The position numbers and the translations under genes were made by a program. Positions 1-9,069 of a DNA stretch of 64,000 nt are shown piece by piece; position 1 is the stretch's first letter; the number at the start of each line of letters is the position of its first letter. The notes beneath the pieces are model-generated. The model worked only from the letters and a program-made list of their open reading frames with translations, did not search any database and was not told where the DNA came from. Source of the stretch: Blastococcus sp. DSM 46786 (GTDB lineage: Bacteria > Actinomycetota > Actinomycetes > Mycobacteriales > Geodermatophilaceae). The stretch spans positions 21,706 to 85,705 of the forward strand of contig NZ_FOAO01000012.1 of assembly GCF_900109665.1 (NCBI RefSeq). The letters are read 5' to 3'.

Positions 1-177
1 CCCGGCTGGACCCACACCCTCGACCCCGACGGCGTGCTCACCGTCATCACCCCCACCGGCGTCACCCGCACCAGCCGACCACCGGGCTTCCGCGTTCTCA
101 CCGCACCACCACAACCACCACCGGACCCGGAACCGAACCAGGCACCGGACCCGGACGACGACCCGCCACCCTTCTGA
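1..177 (+). CDS. C-terminal fragment of a DUF222/HNH endonuclease-type protein (partial)
   Basis: The window opens inside a frame that runs to a TGA at 175-177, leaving 58 residues. The fragment begins GWTHTLDPDGVLTV and continues with TPTGVTRTSRPPGF, which resembles the end of the HNH module in actinobacterial DUF222 (13E12-type) proteins, where a final P-P-G-F follows the last H-N-H residues. A disordered tail rich in Pro and Asp completes it. The DUF222 and catalytic HNH residues lie outside the window, so activity cannot be judged. These proteins are abundant multi-copy accessory genes in this group of actinobacteria. It converges with rsmB across only 32 bases. The family call rests on the tail motif alone. 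Confidence 0.6.
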   Translation, partial: PGWTHTLDPDGVLTVITPTGVTRTSRPPGFRVLTAPPQPPPDPEPNQAPDPDDDPPPF

Positions 178-209
178 CCCGATCGTCAGGCCGGGAGCGG
201 CCGCGTCGG

Positions 210-1607
210 TCAGCGGGTGCGGCGGAGCAGCGCCATGAACATCGCGTCGGTGCCGTGCCGGTGCGGCCACAGCTGCCCGTGGTCCCCGCGTGCGATGCCC
301 GGCACCTCCGGGAACAGCGGTGCCACCGGCAGCACCTCGACGTCGTCCCGGGCGGCGGCGGTGTCGACGACGGCCGCCGTCTCCTCGGTGTGCGGCGAGC
401 ACGTGACGTAGGCCAGCACCCCGCCCGGGCGCACCGAGGCCAGCGCGGCGGCGAGCAGCTCGGTCTGCAGCTCCACCAGCGCGGGAACGTCCTCCGGCGT
501 ACGCCGCCAGCGCACCTCCGGGCGGCGGCGCAGCGCTCCCAGCCCCGTGCACGGCGCGTCCAGGAGCACCCGGTCGAACGTCCCGGGCGCCCACGGCGGC
601 TCGCGGCCGTCGGCGGCCAGCACCTCGACGTCGGCCTCCCCGCCCAGCGCCTGGCGCACCAGTTCGGCGCGGTGCGGCGCGCGGTCGGCGGCGGTGAGCC
701 GGACCCCCTCGGGGCGGAGCGCGGCGAGCAGCCCCGCCTTGCCGCCGGGGCCGGCGCACACGTCCAGCCACGCCTCGTCCCGCCCCTCCAGCGGAGCGCG
801 GGTGAGCAGCAGCGCGGCGAGCTGGCTGCCCTCGTCCTGCACCGCCGCGCGTCCCGCGCGCACCGAGGCCAGCCGGCCGGGGTCTCCCCCGCCGAGCCGC
901 ACCGCGTACGGCGACCAGGGGCCGGGCTCGCCGCCGGACTCCTCGGCGAGGGCGTCGCGCTCCATCCGGCGGGCGACCAGGTGCACCTCCGGGGCTGCGT
1001 CGTCGGCGAGCAGCGCCGGCTCCAGCTCGGCCTCATCCCCGAGCGCGTCGCGCCAGGCCTCGACGATCCAGCGCGGGTGGTCGCTGGCCAGCGCCAGCCG
1101 CTCGTCGCCCTCGGCACCCAGCGTCGCCAGCCAGGAGGCCCGGTCACCACCCGCCGCGACCTTGCGCAGCACGGCGTTGACCAGACCGGAGGCCCCGGTG
1201 CCGACGATCGCGCGGGTCAGGGCGACGGTGGTGTCCACGGCCGCGTGCGAGGGCACCCGCAGGTCCACGATCTGGTAGGCGCCCAGCCGCAGCAGGTCCA
1301 GCACCCGCGGGTCCAGCTCGGGCAGCGGGCGGGACACGAGGCCGGTGAGGATCGCGTCGAGGGTGCCCCGGGCGCGCAGCGCGCCGTAGGCGAGCTGGGT
1401 GGCGAAGGCGGCGTCGCGGGGCTCGAGGCCGCGTTCGCGCAGCAGCTGCGGGAGGAGCAGGTTGGCGTAGGCGTCGCGCGCCGAGACGCCGTCGAGGACG
1501 TCGTAGGCGGTCAGCCGGGCGCCGTCGAGCGGACGTCGTCGCGCGGCCGGGTGCGGGCGGCCACCGCGGCGCGGGCCGCCCCCCTGGCGCTTCGGCGGGC
1601 GGGTCAC
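210..1607 (-). CDS. rsmB: 16S rRNA m5C967 methyltransferase RsmB
   Basis: SAM-dependent methyltransferase that makes 5-methylcytosine in 16S rRNA. The 465-residue protein has a basic N-terminal extension of about 30 residues, then a NusB-like RNA-binding domain ([16 protein letters not shown] onward, with the [11 protein letters not shown] segment), then a Rossmann methyltransferase domain. The SAM loop [11 protein letters not shown], the motif IV cysteine in [15 protein letters not shown] and the motif VI cysteine in [11 protein letters not shown] are all present, as expected for the two-cysteine RsmB/Fmu mechanism. The GTG start overlaps the fmt stop in a GTGA, so translation is probably coupled to fmt. 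It is the last gene of the racemase-def-fmt-rsmB run and converges on the HNH fragment. Confidence 0.95.
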   Translation of the reverse strand: MTRPPKRQGGGPRRGGRPHPAARRRPLDGARLTAYDVLDGVSARDAYANLLLPQLLRERGLEPRDAAFATQLAYGALRARGTLDAILTGLVSRPLPELDPRVLDLLRLGAYQIVDLRVPSHAAVDTTVALTRAIVGTGASGLVNAVLRKVAAGGDRASWLATLGAEGDERLALASDHPRWIVEAWRDALGDEAELEPALLADDAAPEVHLVARRMERDALAEESGGEPGPWSPYAVRLGGGDPGRLASVRAGRAAVQDEGSQLAALLLTRAPLEGRDEAWLDVCAGPGGKAGLLAALRPEGVRLTAADRAPHRAELVRQALGGEADVEVLAADGREPPWAPGTFDRVLLDAPCTGLGALRRRPEVRWRRTPEDVPALVELQTELLAAALASVRPGGVLAYVTCSPHTEETAAVVDTAAARDDVEVLPVAPLFPEVPGIARGDHGQLWPHRHGTDAMFMALLRRTR

Positions 1608-2536
1608 TCGCCGCCCAGCCGCTCGCCCGGTCCGGGTCGCGCCCCGCGGGCCCAGTCCGCGGCCGGCAGCATCCGCTTGCCCGCGGGCTGCACCCGGTCC
1701 AGCTGCACCGCGCCGTTACCGGTGCCCACGAGCACGCCTCCGCTCCCGACCTGCAGCTCGCCGGGCCCGAGGGCGGGCCCCTCCGGCGCGGGCACGACGG
1801 GGCCGAGCCGCAGCCGCTCCCCGCGCCACGTCGTCCACGCGCCCGGAGCCGGGGAGCCCCCGCGGATCCGCCGGTCCACCACGTGCGCCGGCAGCGCCCA
1901 GTCGACGCGGGCGTCCGCCGTCTCGACCTTCGGGGCGAGGCTGATGCCCTCGGCCGGCTGCGGCTGCGGCTCCAGCGCGCCCGCGGCGATGCCGTCCAGC
2001 GTGGCCAGCAGCAGCTGCGCACCGCTGACGGCGAGCCGCTCGAGCAGGTCGCCGGCGGTGTCCCGCGGCCGGATCGCCTCGGTGAGCGTGCCGTAGACCG
2101 GGCCGGTGTCGAGGCCGGCCTCCAGGAGGAAGGTGGACGCCCCGGTCACCTCGTCGCCGGCCATGATCGCGTGCTGCACCGGCGCGGCCCCCCGCCACGC
2201 GGGCAGCAGGGAGAAGTGCAGGTTCACCCAGCCGCGCGCCGGCACGTCCAGCGCCGCCTGGGGCACCAGCGCGCCGTAGGCGACCACGGGCACGCAGTCG
2301 ACGCCGAGCCCCGCGAGCTGCTCGAGGAACGCGGGCTCGCGGGGTGACCGCGGCTGGAGCGCCGGGAGCCCGGCCGCGTCGGCCCGCTCCGCGACCGGGG
2401 AACGGCTGACCTTCCGGCCGCGCCCCGAACGGGCGTCCGGCCGGGTGAGCACGGCGACGACCTCGTGGTCGGAGGCGAGCAGCGCATCCAGGGAGGGGAC
2501 GGCGGGCGCCGGGGTGCCGGCGAACAGGAGCTTCAG
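1604..2536 (-). CDS. fmt: Methionyl-tRNA formyltransferase, apparent CTG start
   Basis: Formylates initiator Met-tRNA using 10-formyl-THF. The 310-residue length is typical. The N-terminus [16 protein letters not shown] aligns with the canonical MRLVFAGTPEFAVPSL, which places the start at a CTG whose last two bases belong to the TGA stop of def (CTGA). No in-frame ATG or GTG lies near, and upstream in-frame sequence is antisense-like residue composition over def. The formyl-binding and catalytic segment [17 protein letters not shown] and the [15 protein letters not shown] segment (catalytic Asp) are intact; a C-terminal tRNA-binding domain follows. The gene ends in a GTGA overlap with rsmB. 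A CTG start is rare, so this could be an efficiently coupled non-standard start or, less likely, a sequencing error at one base. Confidence 0.93.
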   Translation of the reverse strand: MKLLFAGTPAPAVPSLDALLASDHEVVAVLTRPDARSGRGRKVSRSPVAERADAAGLPALQPRSPREPAFLEQLAGLGVDCVPVVAYGALVPQAALDVPARGWVNLHFSLLPAWRGAAPVQHAIMAGDEVTGASTFLLEAGLDTGPVYGTLTEAIRPRDTAGDLLERLAVSGAQLLLATLDGIAAGALEPQPQPAEGISLAPKVETADARVDWALPAHVVDRRIRGGSPAPGAWTTWRGERLRLGPVVPAPEGPALGPGELQVGSGGVLVGTGNGAVQLDRVQPAGKRMLPAADWARGARPGPGERLGGE

Positions 2537-3066
2537 TGCGGGCTCACCTTCACGACGGGGAGGTAGCTGCCGTGGCCCTGCCATTCGGCGGCCTGGATCT
2601 CGGCGAGCGCGGCGGCGCGGTCGGCGTCGGCGAGCCGCTCGACGAACAGCACGCCGTCGAGGTGGTCGGTCTCGTGCTGGATCGCGCGGGCCAGCAGCTC
2701 GGAGCCCTCGACCCGCACCGGGTCGCCGTGCACGTTCCAGCCGGAGGCGACCACGTGCAGGTGGCGGCGGCAGTCGTAGCGCAGGTCGGGGATGGAGAGG
2801 CAGCCCTCGGGGCCGTCCTGCACCTCCTCCCCCACCGCGGCGACGTCGGGGTTGACCAGGTGGCCGACCTCGCCGTCGACGTACCAGGTGAAGACCCGGA
2901 GGCCGACGCCGATCTGCGGCGCCGCCAGGCCAGCGCCCCCGGCGGCCTGCATGGTGTCGGTCAGGTCGTCGACGAGCCGCCGGAGCTCGGCGTCGAAGTC
3001 CACGACCGGGGCCGCGGGCCGGTGCAGCACCGGGTCGCCGAACAGCCGGATGGGGGTGACGCTCAC
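2533..3066 (-). CDS. def: Peptide deformylase
   Basis: Metal-dependent hydrolase that removes the formyl group from nascent proteins. The 177-residue protein carries the three family motifs: [10 protein letters not shown] at about residues 44-53, EGCLSIP at 87-93 (metal-ligand Cys) and QHETDHLDG at 130-138 (two metal-ligand His and the catalytic Glu). The GTG start overlaps the stop of the upstream racemase in a GTGA, and its own stop overlaps the apparent CTG start of fmt. The def-fmt pairing couples formylation and deformylation of initiator methionine, a common arrangement in bacteria. Confidence 0.97.
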   Translation of the reverse strand: MSVTPIRLFGDPVLHRPAAPVVDFDAELRRLVDDLTDTMQAAGGAGLAAPQIGVGLRVFTWYVDGEVGHLVNPDVAAVGEEVQDGPEGCLSIPDLRYDCRRHLHVVASGWNVHGDPVRVEGSELLARAIQHETDHLDGVLFVERLADADRAAALAEIQAAEWQGHGSYLPVVKVSPH

Positions 3067-3797
3067 CGGTCGATCGTATGCGGGGGTGCCGCGCCCTCCT
3101 CGGCCAGCGCGGCCCGGACGGCGGCGGCGACGTGCAGCGCCGTCGTCGGGAAGGTCGCGACGGGCACGTCACCCGGCCCGATCAGCAGCTCGATCTCGGT
3201 GCAGCCGAGCACGACGCCCTGCGCGCCGCGGGCCACCAGCCGGTCGACCACCTCCTGGTAGGCCCGCCGCGACTCCCCGCGGACGACGCCGAGCACGAGC
3301 TCCTCGTAGATGACCCGGTGCACCAGGTCGCGGTCGGCCTGCTCGGGAACCAGCACCTCCAGCCCCGCGGCCGCCAGCCGGTCGGCCAGGAAGGGCTGCT
3401 CCATCGTGTAGCGGGTGCCCAGCAGGCCGATGCGGGACAGCCCTGCGGCGCTGATCGCCTCGGCGGTGCTGTCGCCGATGTGCAGGAACGGGACGTCGAT
3501 CCCGCTCGTCACCGCGTCGGCGACGGTGTGCATCGTGTTGGTGCACAGGAGCACGAAGTCGGCGCCGGCGGCCTGCAGCGCGCGGGCGTCAGCCGCCAGC
3601 AGCTCGCCGGCCGCGGCCCAGTCGCCGGCGGCCTGCAGCCGCTCGATGACGGCGAAGTCCACCGACAGCAGGATGCAGCGCGCCGAGTGGAACCCGCCGA
3701 GCCGGTCGCGCACCTGCTCGTTGAGCAGCCGGTAGTAGAGCGTGCTGCTCTCCCAGCTCATCCCGCCCAGCAACCCGATCGTCTCCACCCGCGGCAT
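3063..3797 (-). CDS. Aspartate/glutamate racemase family protein
   Basis: A 244-residue member of the cofactor-independent Asp/Glu/hydantoin racemase superfamily. The start is taken at [18 protein letters not shown] because the [11 protein letters not shown]-type N-terminus is characteristic of the aspartate racemase branch; about 25 further codons are open upstream but look non-coding. The two catalytic cysteines are visible as LLCTNTMH (Cys85) and [10 protein letters not shown] (Cys199). It is translationally coupled to def by a GTGA overlap and stands first in a four-gene run, an unusual position between priA and def. The substrate could be aspartate, glutamate or another amino acid; whether it supplies a D-amino acid for cell wall or another use is unknown. 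Confidence 0.88.
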   Translation of the reverse strand: MPRVETIGLLGGMSWESSTLYYRLLNEQVRDRLGGFHSARCILLSVDFAVIERLQAAGDWAAAGELLAADARALQAAGADFVLLCTNTMHTVADAVTSGIDVPFLHIGDSTAEAISAAGLSRIGLLGTRYTMEQPFLADRLAAAGLEVLVPEQADRDLVHRVIYEELVLGVVRGESRRAYQEVVDRLVARGAQGVVLGCTEIELLIGPGDVPVATFPTTALHVAAAVRAALAEEGAAPPHTIDR

Positions 3798-3956
3798 CGT
3801 CGCAGCTCGCCGGTGTCCGGCCGAGGAGGGCAAGGCACCAGGCTTCCCCGGAGACAGTCGTCCTCTGCCCACCCGGGCGGGGCAGAGAGTGACTCCCCCT
3901 GAGACAGCACTGCTGGGGAGAGCGCTGCCGGGGGAAGCGCTGCCGGGAAGACGCGG

Positions 3957-5918
3957 CTAGACCAGGTCGAGCGGGTCGAGCTGCACGCGCACGTGCTCGG
4001 GCACCTTCTTCGCGCTCCGCACCCCCTGCACCTCGGCCAGCGCGTGCGCCAGGGCAGCGCCCTCGGTGCGCGGCACGCGCACCAAGTACCGCTCGCGCTC
4101 CCCCTCCTGCCCGGGCCGGGGCCGCTCCGGGACCGGCCCCAGGAGATCGGCGCCGGCCGGCAGCCGCGCCGCGGCCAGGAACTCGCCCAGCGCCGACGGC
4201 GACGCCACCAGCGATGCCATGCGCGTCACCGGCGGGAAACCGAGCTCCCGGCGGTCGGCGAGCTCCCGCTCGGCCAGCCAGGCCGGGTCCCAGCGCACCA
4301 GGGCCTGCACGACCGGGTGGGCGGCGTCGGCGGCGACGACCACCTGGCCGCCGGCCGAGGCCGGCCGCACGAGCGCGGCGGCGTTGGCCCACCGGCGCAG
4401 CGTCTCCTCCCCGGCGCGCAGGTCGGCCCGGCCCAGCAGCGCCCAGGAGTCCAGCAGCAGCGCGGCGCCGTACCCGCCGTCGGCCACCGGCTCCGCGCCC
4501 GGCGTCGCGACGACCAGCGCCGGCCCCGCGGGCACGGTGGCGAGGACCCCGGACGTGCTGCCGGAGGTGCGCACGGTCGTGCCCGGGAAGGCGCGCGCGA
4601 GCTCCTCGGCGGTGCGCGACTCCCCCACCACCGCGGCCCGCAGCTTCGTCGCGTGGCAGTGCGGGCAGTCGAAGGTGGCGGCCGGACGGGCGCACCAGCG
4701 GCAGGCCGGGATGCGGGCTCCCCCGGGACCGGGGCGCGCGGAGATGCCGAGCGGGCCGGAGCAGTGAGCGCACCGGGCGGGTGCCCGGCAGCGGGCGCAC
4801 GCCAGCGACGGGACGTAGCCGCGCCGCGGTACCTGCACCAGCACCGGTGCGCCGGCGGCCAGCGCCCGGCGGGCCGTCTCGTAGGCCAGCGAGGGCAGGC
4901 GGGCGGTGCGGGCCGCGGGGTCGCGGGCCAGCTCGAAGTCGTCGCCCAGCGCCTGCACCCGGGGAGCGGACGCGCGCAGCGCGGCGCGGTCGGCGACCAG
5001 CTCGTTCGCCCAGCCGGACTCCACCAGCAGTGCGGCCTCGGCGGTGCGCGACGTTCCCGCGACGACCGCGGCGCAGGAGTCCAGCCAGGCCCGCTGCACG
5101 AGCACGTCGCGGGCGTGCGGGTAGGGCGCGCGCTCGTCGGAGTGCAGGTCGTCGCCGTCGTCCCAGACGACCACCAGGCCGAGGTCGCGGACCGGCGCGA
5201 ACATCGCCGCCCGGGTGCCGAGCACCACCTGGGCGGCGCCCCGGGAGGCGGCGAGGAACCGGCGGTAGCGCTTCTCCGGGGAGTCGTCGGCCCGCAGCAC
5301 CGTGAACGAGCGCTCGGGCAGCAGGCGCTGCGCCGCCGCCGTCAGCCGGTCCAGGTCCCGGCCGTCGGGGACGACGACCAGCGAGCCGCGCCGCCCCGAC
5401 AGCGCGGCGCGGCACAGCTCGACGAGCCGGGTGGGCCAGTCCTCACCGGGCAGCGCCGTCCAGACCGCGCGCGCCGGCCGCCCCTCGGCCAGGGCGGTGA
5501 GGAGCGCCGGACCGGCCTGGTACCGGGCGAACCCGGCGGGGTCCGGCGGCTCGGGCAGCGCCTCGGGCGTCGGCGACTCGCGCTTCTCCGCCGCGCCGCG
5601 GCGCGGGGGCAGGGCCAGCCGCAGCACGTCGCCGGCGGTGCCCGCGTAGCGGTCCGCCACCGCCCGGACCAGCCGCGCCACCTGGGGAGTGAGAACCGGC
5701 TCCCCGGAGGGCACGTGGGAGAGCGGCTGCAGCGTGCCGGTGAAGTCCGTGGTGTCCGCGAGCTCCCAGACCACGCCGTCGACCAGCCGGCCGTGGAACC
5801 GGACCCGCACCCGGCACCCGGCCTGCACCGTTTCGGCGAACTTCTCCGGGACGGCGTAGTCGAAGGGCCGGTCCAGGTGCGCCAGGGGGACGTCCACGAC
5901 GACCCGGGCGACCTGCAC
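3957..5918 (-). CDS. priA: Probable primosomal protein N' (PriA), helicase-degenerate actinobacterial type
   Basis: Replication-restart protein homologue of 653 residues. The N-terminal 3'-DNA-binding domain begins VARVVVDVPLAHLDRPFDYAVP. The zinc-binding region near residue 380 keeps the cysteine pairs ([28 protein letters not shown]). However, the region that should hold Walker A reads SLVVVPDGRDLDRL, with no GKT, and the DEEH box reads VWDDGDD. This matches the known actinobacterial PriA group, which lacks obvious helicase motifs, so ATP-driven unwinding is unlikely and a loading or scaffold role is inferred. It lies downstream of metK, from which it is separated by a stop-abutting inverted repeat. 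Confidence 0.93.
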   Translation of the reverse strand: MQVARVVVDVPLAHLDRPFDYAVPEKFAETVQAGCRVRVRFHGRLVDGVVWELADTTDFTGTLQPLSHVPSGEPVLTPQVARLVRAVADRYAGTAGDVLRLALPPRRGAAEKRESPTPEALPEPPDPAGFARYQAGPALLTALAEGRPARAVWTALPGEDWPTRLVELCRAALSGRRGSLVVVPDGRDLDRLTAAAQRLLPERSFTVLRADDSPEKRYRRFLAASRGAAQVVLGTRAAMFAPVRDLGLVVVWDDGDDLHSDERAPYPHARDVLVQRAWLDSCAAVVAGTSRTAEAALLVESGWANELVADRAALRASAPRVQALGDDFELARDPAARTARLPSLAYETARRALAAGAPVLVQVPRRGYVPSLACARCRAPARCAHCSGPLGISARPGPGGARIPACRWCARPAATFDCPHCHATKLRAAVVGESRTAEELARAFPGTTVRTSGSTSGVLATVPAGPALVVATPGAEPVADGGYGAALLLDSWALLGRADLRAGEETLRRWANAAALVRPASAGGQVVVAADAAHPVVQALVRWDPAWLAERELADRRELGFPPVTRMASLVASPSALGEFLAAARLPAGADLLGPVPERPRPGQEGERERYLVRVPRTEGAALAHALAEVQGVRSAKKVPEHVRVQLDPLDLV

Positions 5919-5945
5919 CCGATCAGTCTCCCCGCCGCTACTGAC

Positions 5946-6010
5946 TGGAACGGCCCCCTCCCCGGGGCCCGGCCTGAGCGTGCGAAGGCTGGGGAGGGAG
6001 GGGGTCCTTC
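5946..6010. repeat. Dispersed inverted repeat, copy 1 (putative terminator of metK)
   Basis: An imperfect inverted repeat starts TGGAACGGCCCCCTCCCC and ends GGGAGGGGGTCCTTC, one base from the metK stop. The core arms CCCCCTCCC/GGGAGGGGG pair over 9 bp. Four other copies with the same ends occur in the window, all beside stop codons. A role as transcription terminator is inferred; there is no U-tract. Confidence 0.7.
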
Positions 6011-6011
6011 A

Positions 6012-7226
6012 TCAGCCGATCGCGGCCTTGAGCGCCTCGACGCGGTCCAGCCGCTCCCAGGGCAGGTCGAGGTCGGCGCGACCGAAGTGTCCGTAGGCGG
6101 CGGTGGGGCCGTAGATCGGCCGCAGCAGGTCCAGGTCGCGGACGATGGCGCCCGGCCGCAGGTCGAACACCGAGGTGATCGCCTTCTCCAGCACCTCGTC
6201 GGCGACCGTGCCGGTGCCCTGCGTGTCGACGAACAGCCCGACCGGGTGCGCCGCGCCGATGGCGTAGGCCACCTGAACCTCGCAGCGGCGGGCGAGACCC
6301 GCGGCGACGACGTTCTTGGCCACCCAGCGCATCGCGTAGGCGCCCGAGCGGTCCACCTTCGACGGGTCCTTGCCGGAGAAGGCGCCGCCGCCGTGCCGGG
6401 CCATGCCGCCGTAGGTGTCGACGATGATCTTGCGGCCGGTGAGCCCGGCGTCGCCCATCGGGCCGCCGATGACGAACTTCCCGGTCGGGTTCACCAGCAG
6501 CCGGTGCCCCGTGGTGGGGAGGCCGAGGGCGGCCAGCTCCGGCTCGACGACGAGCTCCTCGATGTCGGGGGTCAGCAGCGTCTCGATGGAGATGTCCTCC
6601 GCGTGCTGCGAGGAGACGACGACGGTGTCGACGGCGACCGGGCGGTCGTCCTCGTAGACCACGGTGACCTGGGTCTTGCCGTCGGGGCGCAGGTAGGGCA
6701 CCGAGCCGTCCTTGCGCACCGCGGAGAGCCGGCGGGAGAGGCGGTGCGCCAGCGCGATCGGCAGCGGCATCAGCTCGGGGGTCTCGTCGGTCGCGTAACC
6801 GAACATCAGGCCCTGGTCGCCGGCGCCCTGGCGCTCGATCGCGTCCTCGACGGCCTGCTCCTGGTCGCGGACCTGGGCCTGGGTGCGCGACTCGTACCCG
6901 ATGTCGACGCCCTGGGCGATGTCGGGGGACTGCGCGCCGATGGAGACGCTGACACCACAGGAGGCGCCGTCGAAGCCCTTCCGGGAGGAGTCGTAGCCGA
7001 TCCGCAGGACCGTCTCGCGGACGATCGCCGGGATGTCGACGTATCCGGCCGTGGTGACCTCGCCGGCGATGTGCACCTGGCCGGTGGTGATCAGCGTCTC
7101 GACGGCGACGCGGCTGCGCGGGTCCTGGCCGAGCATCGCGTCCAGGATCGAGTCGCTGATCTGGTCGGCGATCTTGTCCGGGTGGCCCTCGGTCACCGAC
7201 TCGGACGTGAAGAGGCGGCGTGGCAC
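6012..7226 (-). CDS. metK: S-adenosylmethionine synthetase
   Basis: Makes S-adenosylmethionine from ATP and methionine. The GTG start ([18 protein letters not shown]) is preferred because an AGGGAG ribosome site lies 5 bases upstream and the N-terminus then matches the family; 16 further codons are open upstream. The product is 404 residues. Signature segments are [16 protein letters not shown] at the N-terminus, [16 protein letters not shown] (hexapeptide-type motif) and the glycine-rich [16 protein letters not shown] phosphate-binding loop. It follows coaBC after about 98 bases, which hold a TAACGT hexamer and a small hairpin (CGGTGC-GGA-GCACCG at 7262-7276), and its stop is followed at once by an inverted repeat. 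Confidence 0.97.
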   Translation of the reverse strand: MPRRLFTSESVTEGHPDKIADQISDSILDAMLGQDPRSRVAVETLITTGQVHIAGEVTTAGYVDIPAIVRETVLRIGYDSSRKGFDGASCGVSVSIGAQSPDIAQGVDIGYESRTQAQVRDQEQAVEDAIERQGAGDQGLMFGYATDETPELMPLPIALAHRLSRRLSAVRKDGSVPYLRPDGKTQVTVVYEDDRPVAVDTVVVSSQHAEDISIETLLTPDIEELVVEPELAALGLPTTGHRLLVNPTGKFVIGGPMGDAGLTGRKIIVDTYGGMARHGGGAFSGKDPSKVDRSGAYAMRWVAKNVVAAGLARRCEVQVAYAIGAAHPVGLFVDTQGTGTVADEVLEKAITSVFDLRPGAIVRDLDLLRPIYGPTAAYGHFGRADLDLPWERLDRVEALKAAIG

Positions 7227-7324
7227 TCGGACTCCCTGGGGACGTGGCTCGACGGGTCGTTCGGTGCGGAGCACCGGGGAGGAACGTTACCGGCGCGCTC
7301 CGCAGGCGGGCACGACGGCGTGCG

Positions 7325-8566
7325 TCAGGCCCGCCCGGGCGGGGTCAGCCGGGCTGCGACCGCGGTCCAGATCCCGGCGGCCACGGCGTCCTTGCTGCCC
7401 CGCGGGACCTCGGTGGCGGGGCCGTCGGCGGCGAGCACGACGACGGCGTTGTCCGGCCGGCCGAAGACCTGCCCCGCCGAGACGTCGTTGACCACCAGGA
7501 GGTCGCACCCCTTGCGGGCGAGCTTCGCCCGGGCGTGGGTGAGCACGTCGGCGTCGGCGTCCCCGGTCTCGGCGGCGAAGCCGACCACCAGCTGGCCGGG
7601 TGCCCGCTCGCCGACGAGCTCGGTGAGCACGTCGGGGTTGCGGACGAGCTCGACCGCGGTCGGCTCACCGGCCGAGCCCTTCTTGAGCTTGGTCGCGGCG
7701 ACGCCGGCCGGGCGGAAGTCGGCCACCGCCGCGCTCATGACCACCACGTCGGCTGTCGCCCCCCCAGCCGCCCCGGCCTCGGCGAGCATCGCGGTGCGCA
7801 GCTGCTCGGCCGTCTCCACGGCCACGACCCGGACGCCGAAGGGCACGGGGGCCTCCACGTTGGCTGCGACGAGCACCACGTCGGCGCCCCGGGCGGCGGC
7901 GACGCGAGCCAGCGCCCAGCCCTGCTTGCCCGACGATCGGTTGCCCAGGTAGCGCACCGGGTCCAGCGGCTCACGGGTGCCGCCGGCGCTGATGACGACC
8001 TTCCGGCCGGCGAGGTCGCGGGGCAGCGCGGCGGCCCCGCCCTCGAGCACGACCGCGGCCAGCGCGGCGACGTCGGCGGGCTCGGGCAGCCGGCCGGGTC
8101 CGGAGTCGGGCCCGGTGAGCCGGCCGACCGCCGGCGGGAGGACGATCGCGCCCCGGCGGCGCAGCGTGGCGACGTTGTCCTGCGTCGCGGGGTGCAGCCA
8201 CATCTCGGTGTGCATGGCCGGCACGAAGACCACCGGGCAGTGCGCGGTGAGCAGGGTGGCGGTCAGCAGGTCGTCCGCCCGGCCCGCGGCGGCGCGCGCC
8301 AGCAGGTCGGCGGTGGCGGGGGCGACGACGACGAGGTCGGCGTTCTGCCCGATGCGCACGTGCGCGACCTCGGGGACGTCGGACCACACGTCGGTGGTCA
8401 CCGGGTTGCCGGACAGCGCCTCGAAGGTCGCGGCCCCGACGAAGTGCAGCGCCCCGGGCGTGGGGACGACGCGGACGTCGTGCCCCGCCTCGGTGAAGGC
8501 CCGCAGCAGCAGCGCGGCCTTGTACGCGGCCACTCCCCCGCTGACGCCCAGCACGATCCGGCTCAT
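7325..8566 (-). CDS. coaBC: Bifunctional phosphopantothenoylcysteine decarboxylase/synthetase
   Basis: Catalyses two coenzyme A steps: CTP-dependent ligation of cysteine to phosphopantothenate (CoaB, C-terminal half) and FMN-dependent decarboxylation (CoaC, N-terminal half). The 413-residue protein starts MSRIVLGVSGGVAAYKA with a GGGAGG site 8 bases upstream. CoaC features are VAHVRIGQNADLVVVAPAT and the active-site PAMHTEMW loop, the actinobacterial form of the PXMNXXMW motif. The CoaB half begins KVVISAGGTREPLDPVRYLGNRSSGKQG and holds a lysine-containing KLKKG segment. It follows rpoZ across a region containing both a strong hairpin and a dispersed repeat, so readthrough from rpoZ may be limited. 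Confidence 0.97.
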   Translation of the reverse strand: MSRIVLGVSGGVAAYKAALLLRAFTEAGHDVRVVPTPGALHFVGAATFEALSGNPVTTDVWSDVPEVAHVRIGQNADLVVVAPATADLLARAAAGRADDLLTATLLTAHCPVVFVPAMHTEMWLHPATQDNVATLRRRGAIVLPPAVGRLTGPDSGPGRLPEPADVAALAAVVLEGGAAALPRDLAGRKVVISAGGTREPLDPVRYLGNRSSGKQGWALARVAAARGADVVLVAANVEAPVPFGVRVVAVETAEQLRTAMLAEAGAAGGATADVVVMSAAVADFRPAGVAATKLKKGSAGEPTAVELVRNPDVLTELVGERAPGQLVVGFAAETGDADADVLTHARAKLARKGCDLLVVNDVSAGQVFGRPDNAVVVLAADGPATEVPRGSKDAVAAGIWTAVAARLTPPGRA

Positions 8567-8631
8567 GCGCTCATCCTCCCGATCGCACCTCCGGTGTGTG
8601 ACCGGAGCCTGCGGCACTGCTCTCGAAGAAC

Positions 8632-8662
8632 GACGCACCCGGCAGCAGCTGCCGGGTGCGTC
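8632..8662 (-). terminator. Perfect 15-bp hairpin between rpoZ and coaBC
   Basis: The arms GACGCACCCGGCAGC and its exact complement are separated by one base, so the actual loop would open to about 5 bases. It lies downstream of rpoZ and its repeat, and 66 bases upstream of the coaBC start. The following minus-strand bases GTTCTTCG are only weakly U-rich, so either an intrinsic terminator or an attenuator is possible. Confidence 0.6.
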
Positions 8663-8679
8663 GTCATCACTTGGGGTGC

Positions 8680-8745
8680 TGGAACGGCCCCCTCGCAGGG
8701 CCCCGCCGCGAGCTCGCGAGCGGTGGGGGGCGAGGGGGTCCTTCT
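8680..8745. repeat. Dispersed inverted repeat, copy 2 (abuts rpoZ stop)
   Basis: Begins TGGAACGGCCCCCTCGC and ends GGCGAGGGGGTCCTTCTT directly against the rpoZ stop codon. The inner part holds GCGAGCTCGCGAGC. The outer arms CCCCCTCGC/GCGAGGGGG are perfect over 9 bp. Same family as copies at 5946, 21168, 29693 and 63717. Confidence 0.7.
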
Positions 8746-9009
8746 TCAGTTCTCGCCGGCGGTGTGCGCCAGGAGGCCCTCGTTGATCTCGCGGAGCGCG
8801 ATCGACAGCGGCTTCTCCTGGGGCGCGGTGTCGACCAGCGGGCCGACGTACTCCAGCAGGCCCTCGGAGAGCTGGCTGTAGTAGGCGTTGATCTGGCGCG
8901 CGCGCTTGGCGGCGAAGATCACCAGGCCGTACTTGCTGCTGGTGCGCTCGAGCAGCTCGTCGATCGGCGGGTTGGTGATGCCCTCGGGGGCGGGTGCGAC
9001 TCCGGACAC
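8746..9009 (-). CDS. rpoZ: DNA-directed RNA polymerase omega subunit
   Basis: The 87-residue omega subunit promotes assembly and stability of RNA polymerase by clamping the beta-prime C-terminus. The diagnostic stretch [27 protein letters not shown] and the downstream [18 protein letters not shown] and [14 protein letters not shown] segments are present. A GTG start gives the usual actinobacterial length; the best purine-rich upstream stretch (GAGGAG) is about 12 bases away, somewhat far, so a slightly different start cannot be excluded. It follows gmk after about 60 bases, the conserved gmk-rpoZ order. Confidence 0.96.
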   Translation of the reverse strand: MSGVAPAPEGITNPPIDELLERTSSKYGLVIFAAKRARQINAYYSQLSEGLLEYVGPLVDTAPQEKPLSIALREINEGLLAHTAGEN

Positions 9010-9069
9010 GGTCGGACGGGTCTCCTCGATCGTTTTCGTGGGAGCGGGCGGGCCGGCGGACCGGCGGGC

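Noticed and set aside
1-177. A mobile element at the left edge
   Set aside because: DUF222/HNH proteins are common stand-alone genes in this group; no transposase, repeats or attachment site is visible.
7227-7274. A metK start 16 codons further upstream
   Set aside because: The extra residues do not match the family and the GTG at 7226 has a well-spaced AGGGAG.
7227-7324. A SAM riboswitch upstream of metK
   Set aside because: The gap is only 98 bases and shows only a 6-bp hairpin; no recognisable SAM aptamer core.
3993-7952. A very long plus-strand open frame (over 1300 codons) opposite priA, metK and coaBC
   Set aside because: It is rich in Gly, Arg, Pro and Ala, has no domain, and mirrors real minus-strand genes; a result of extreme GC content.
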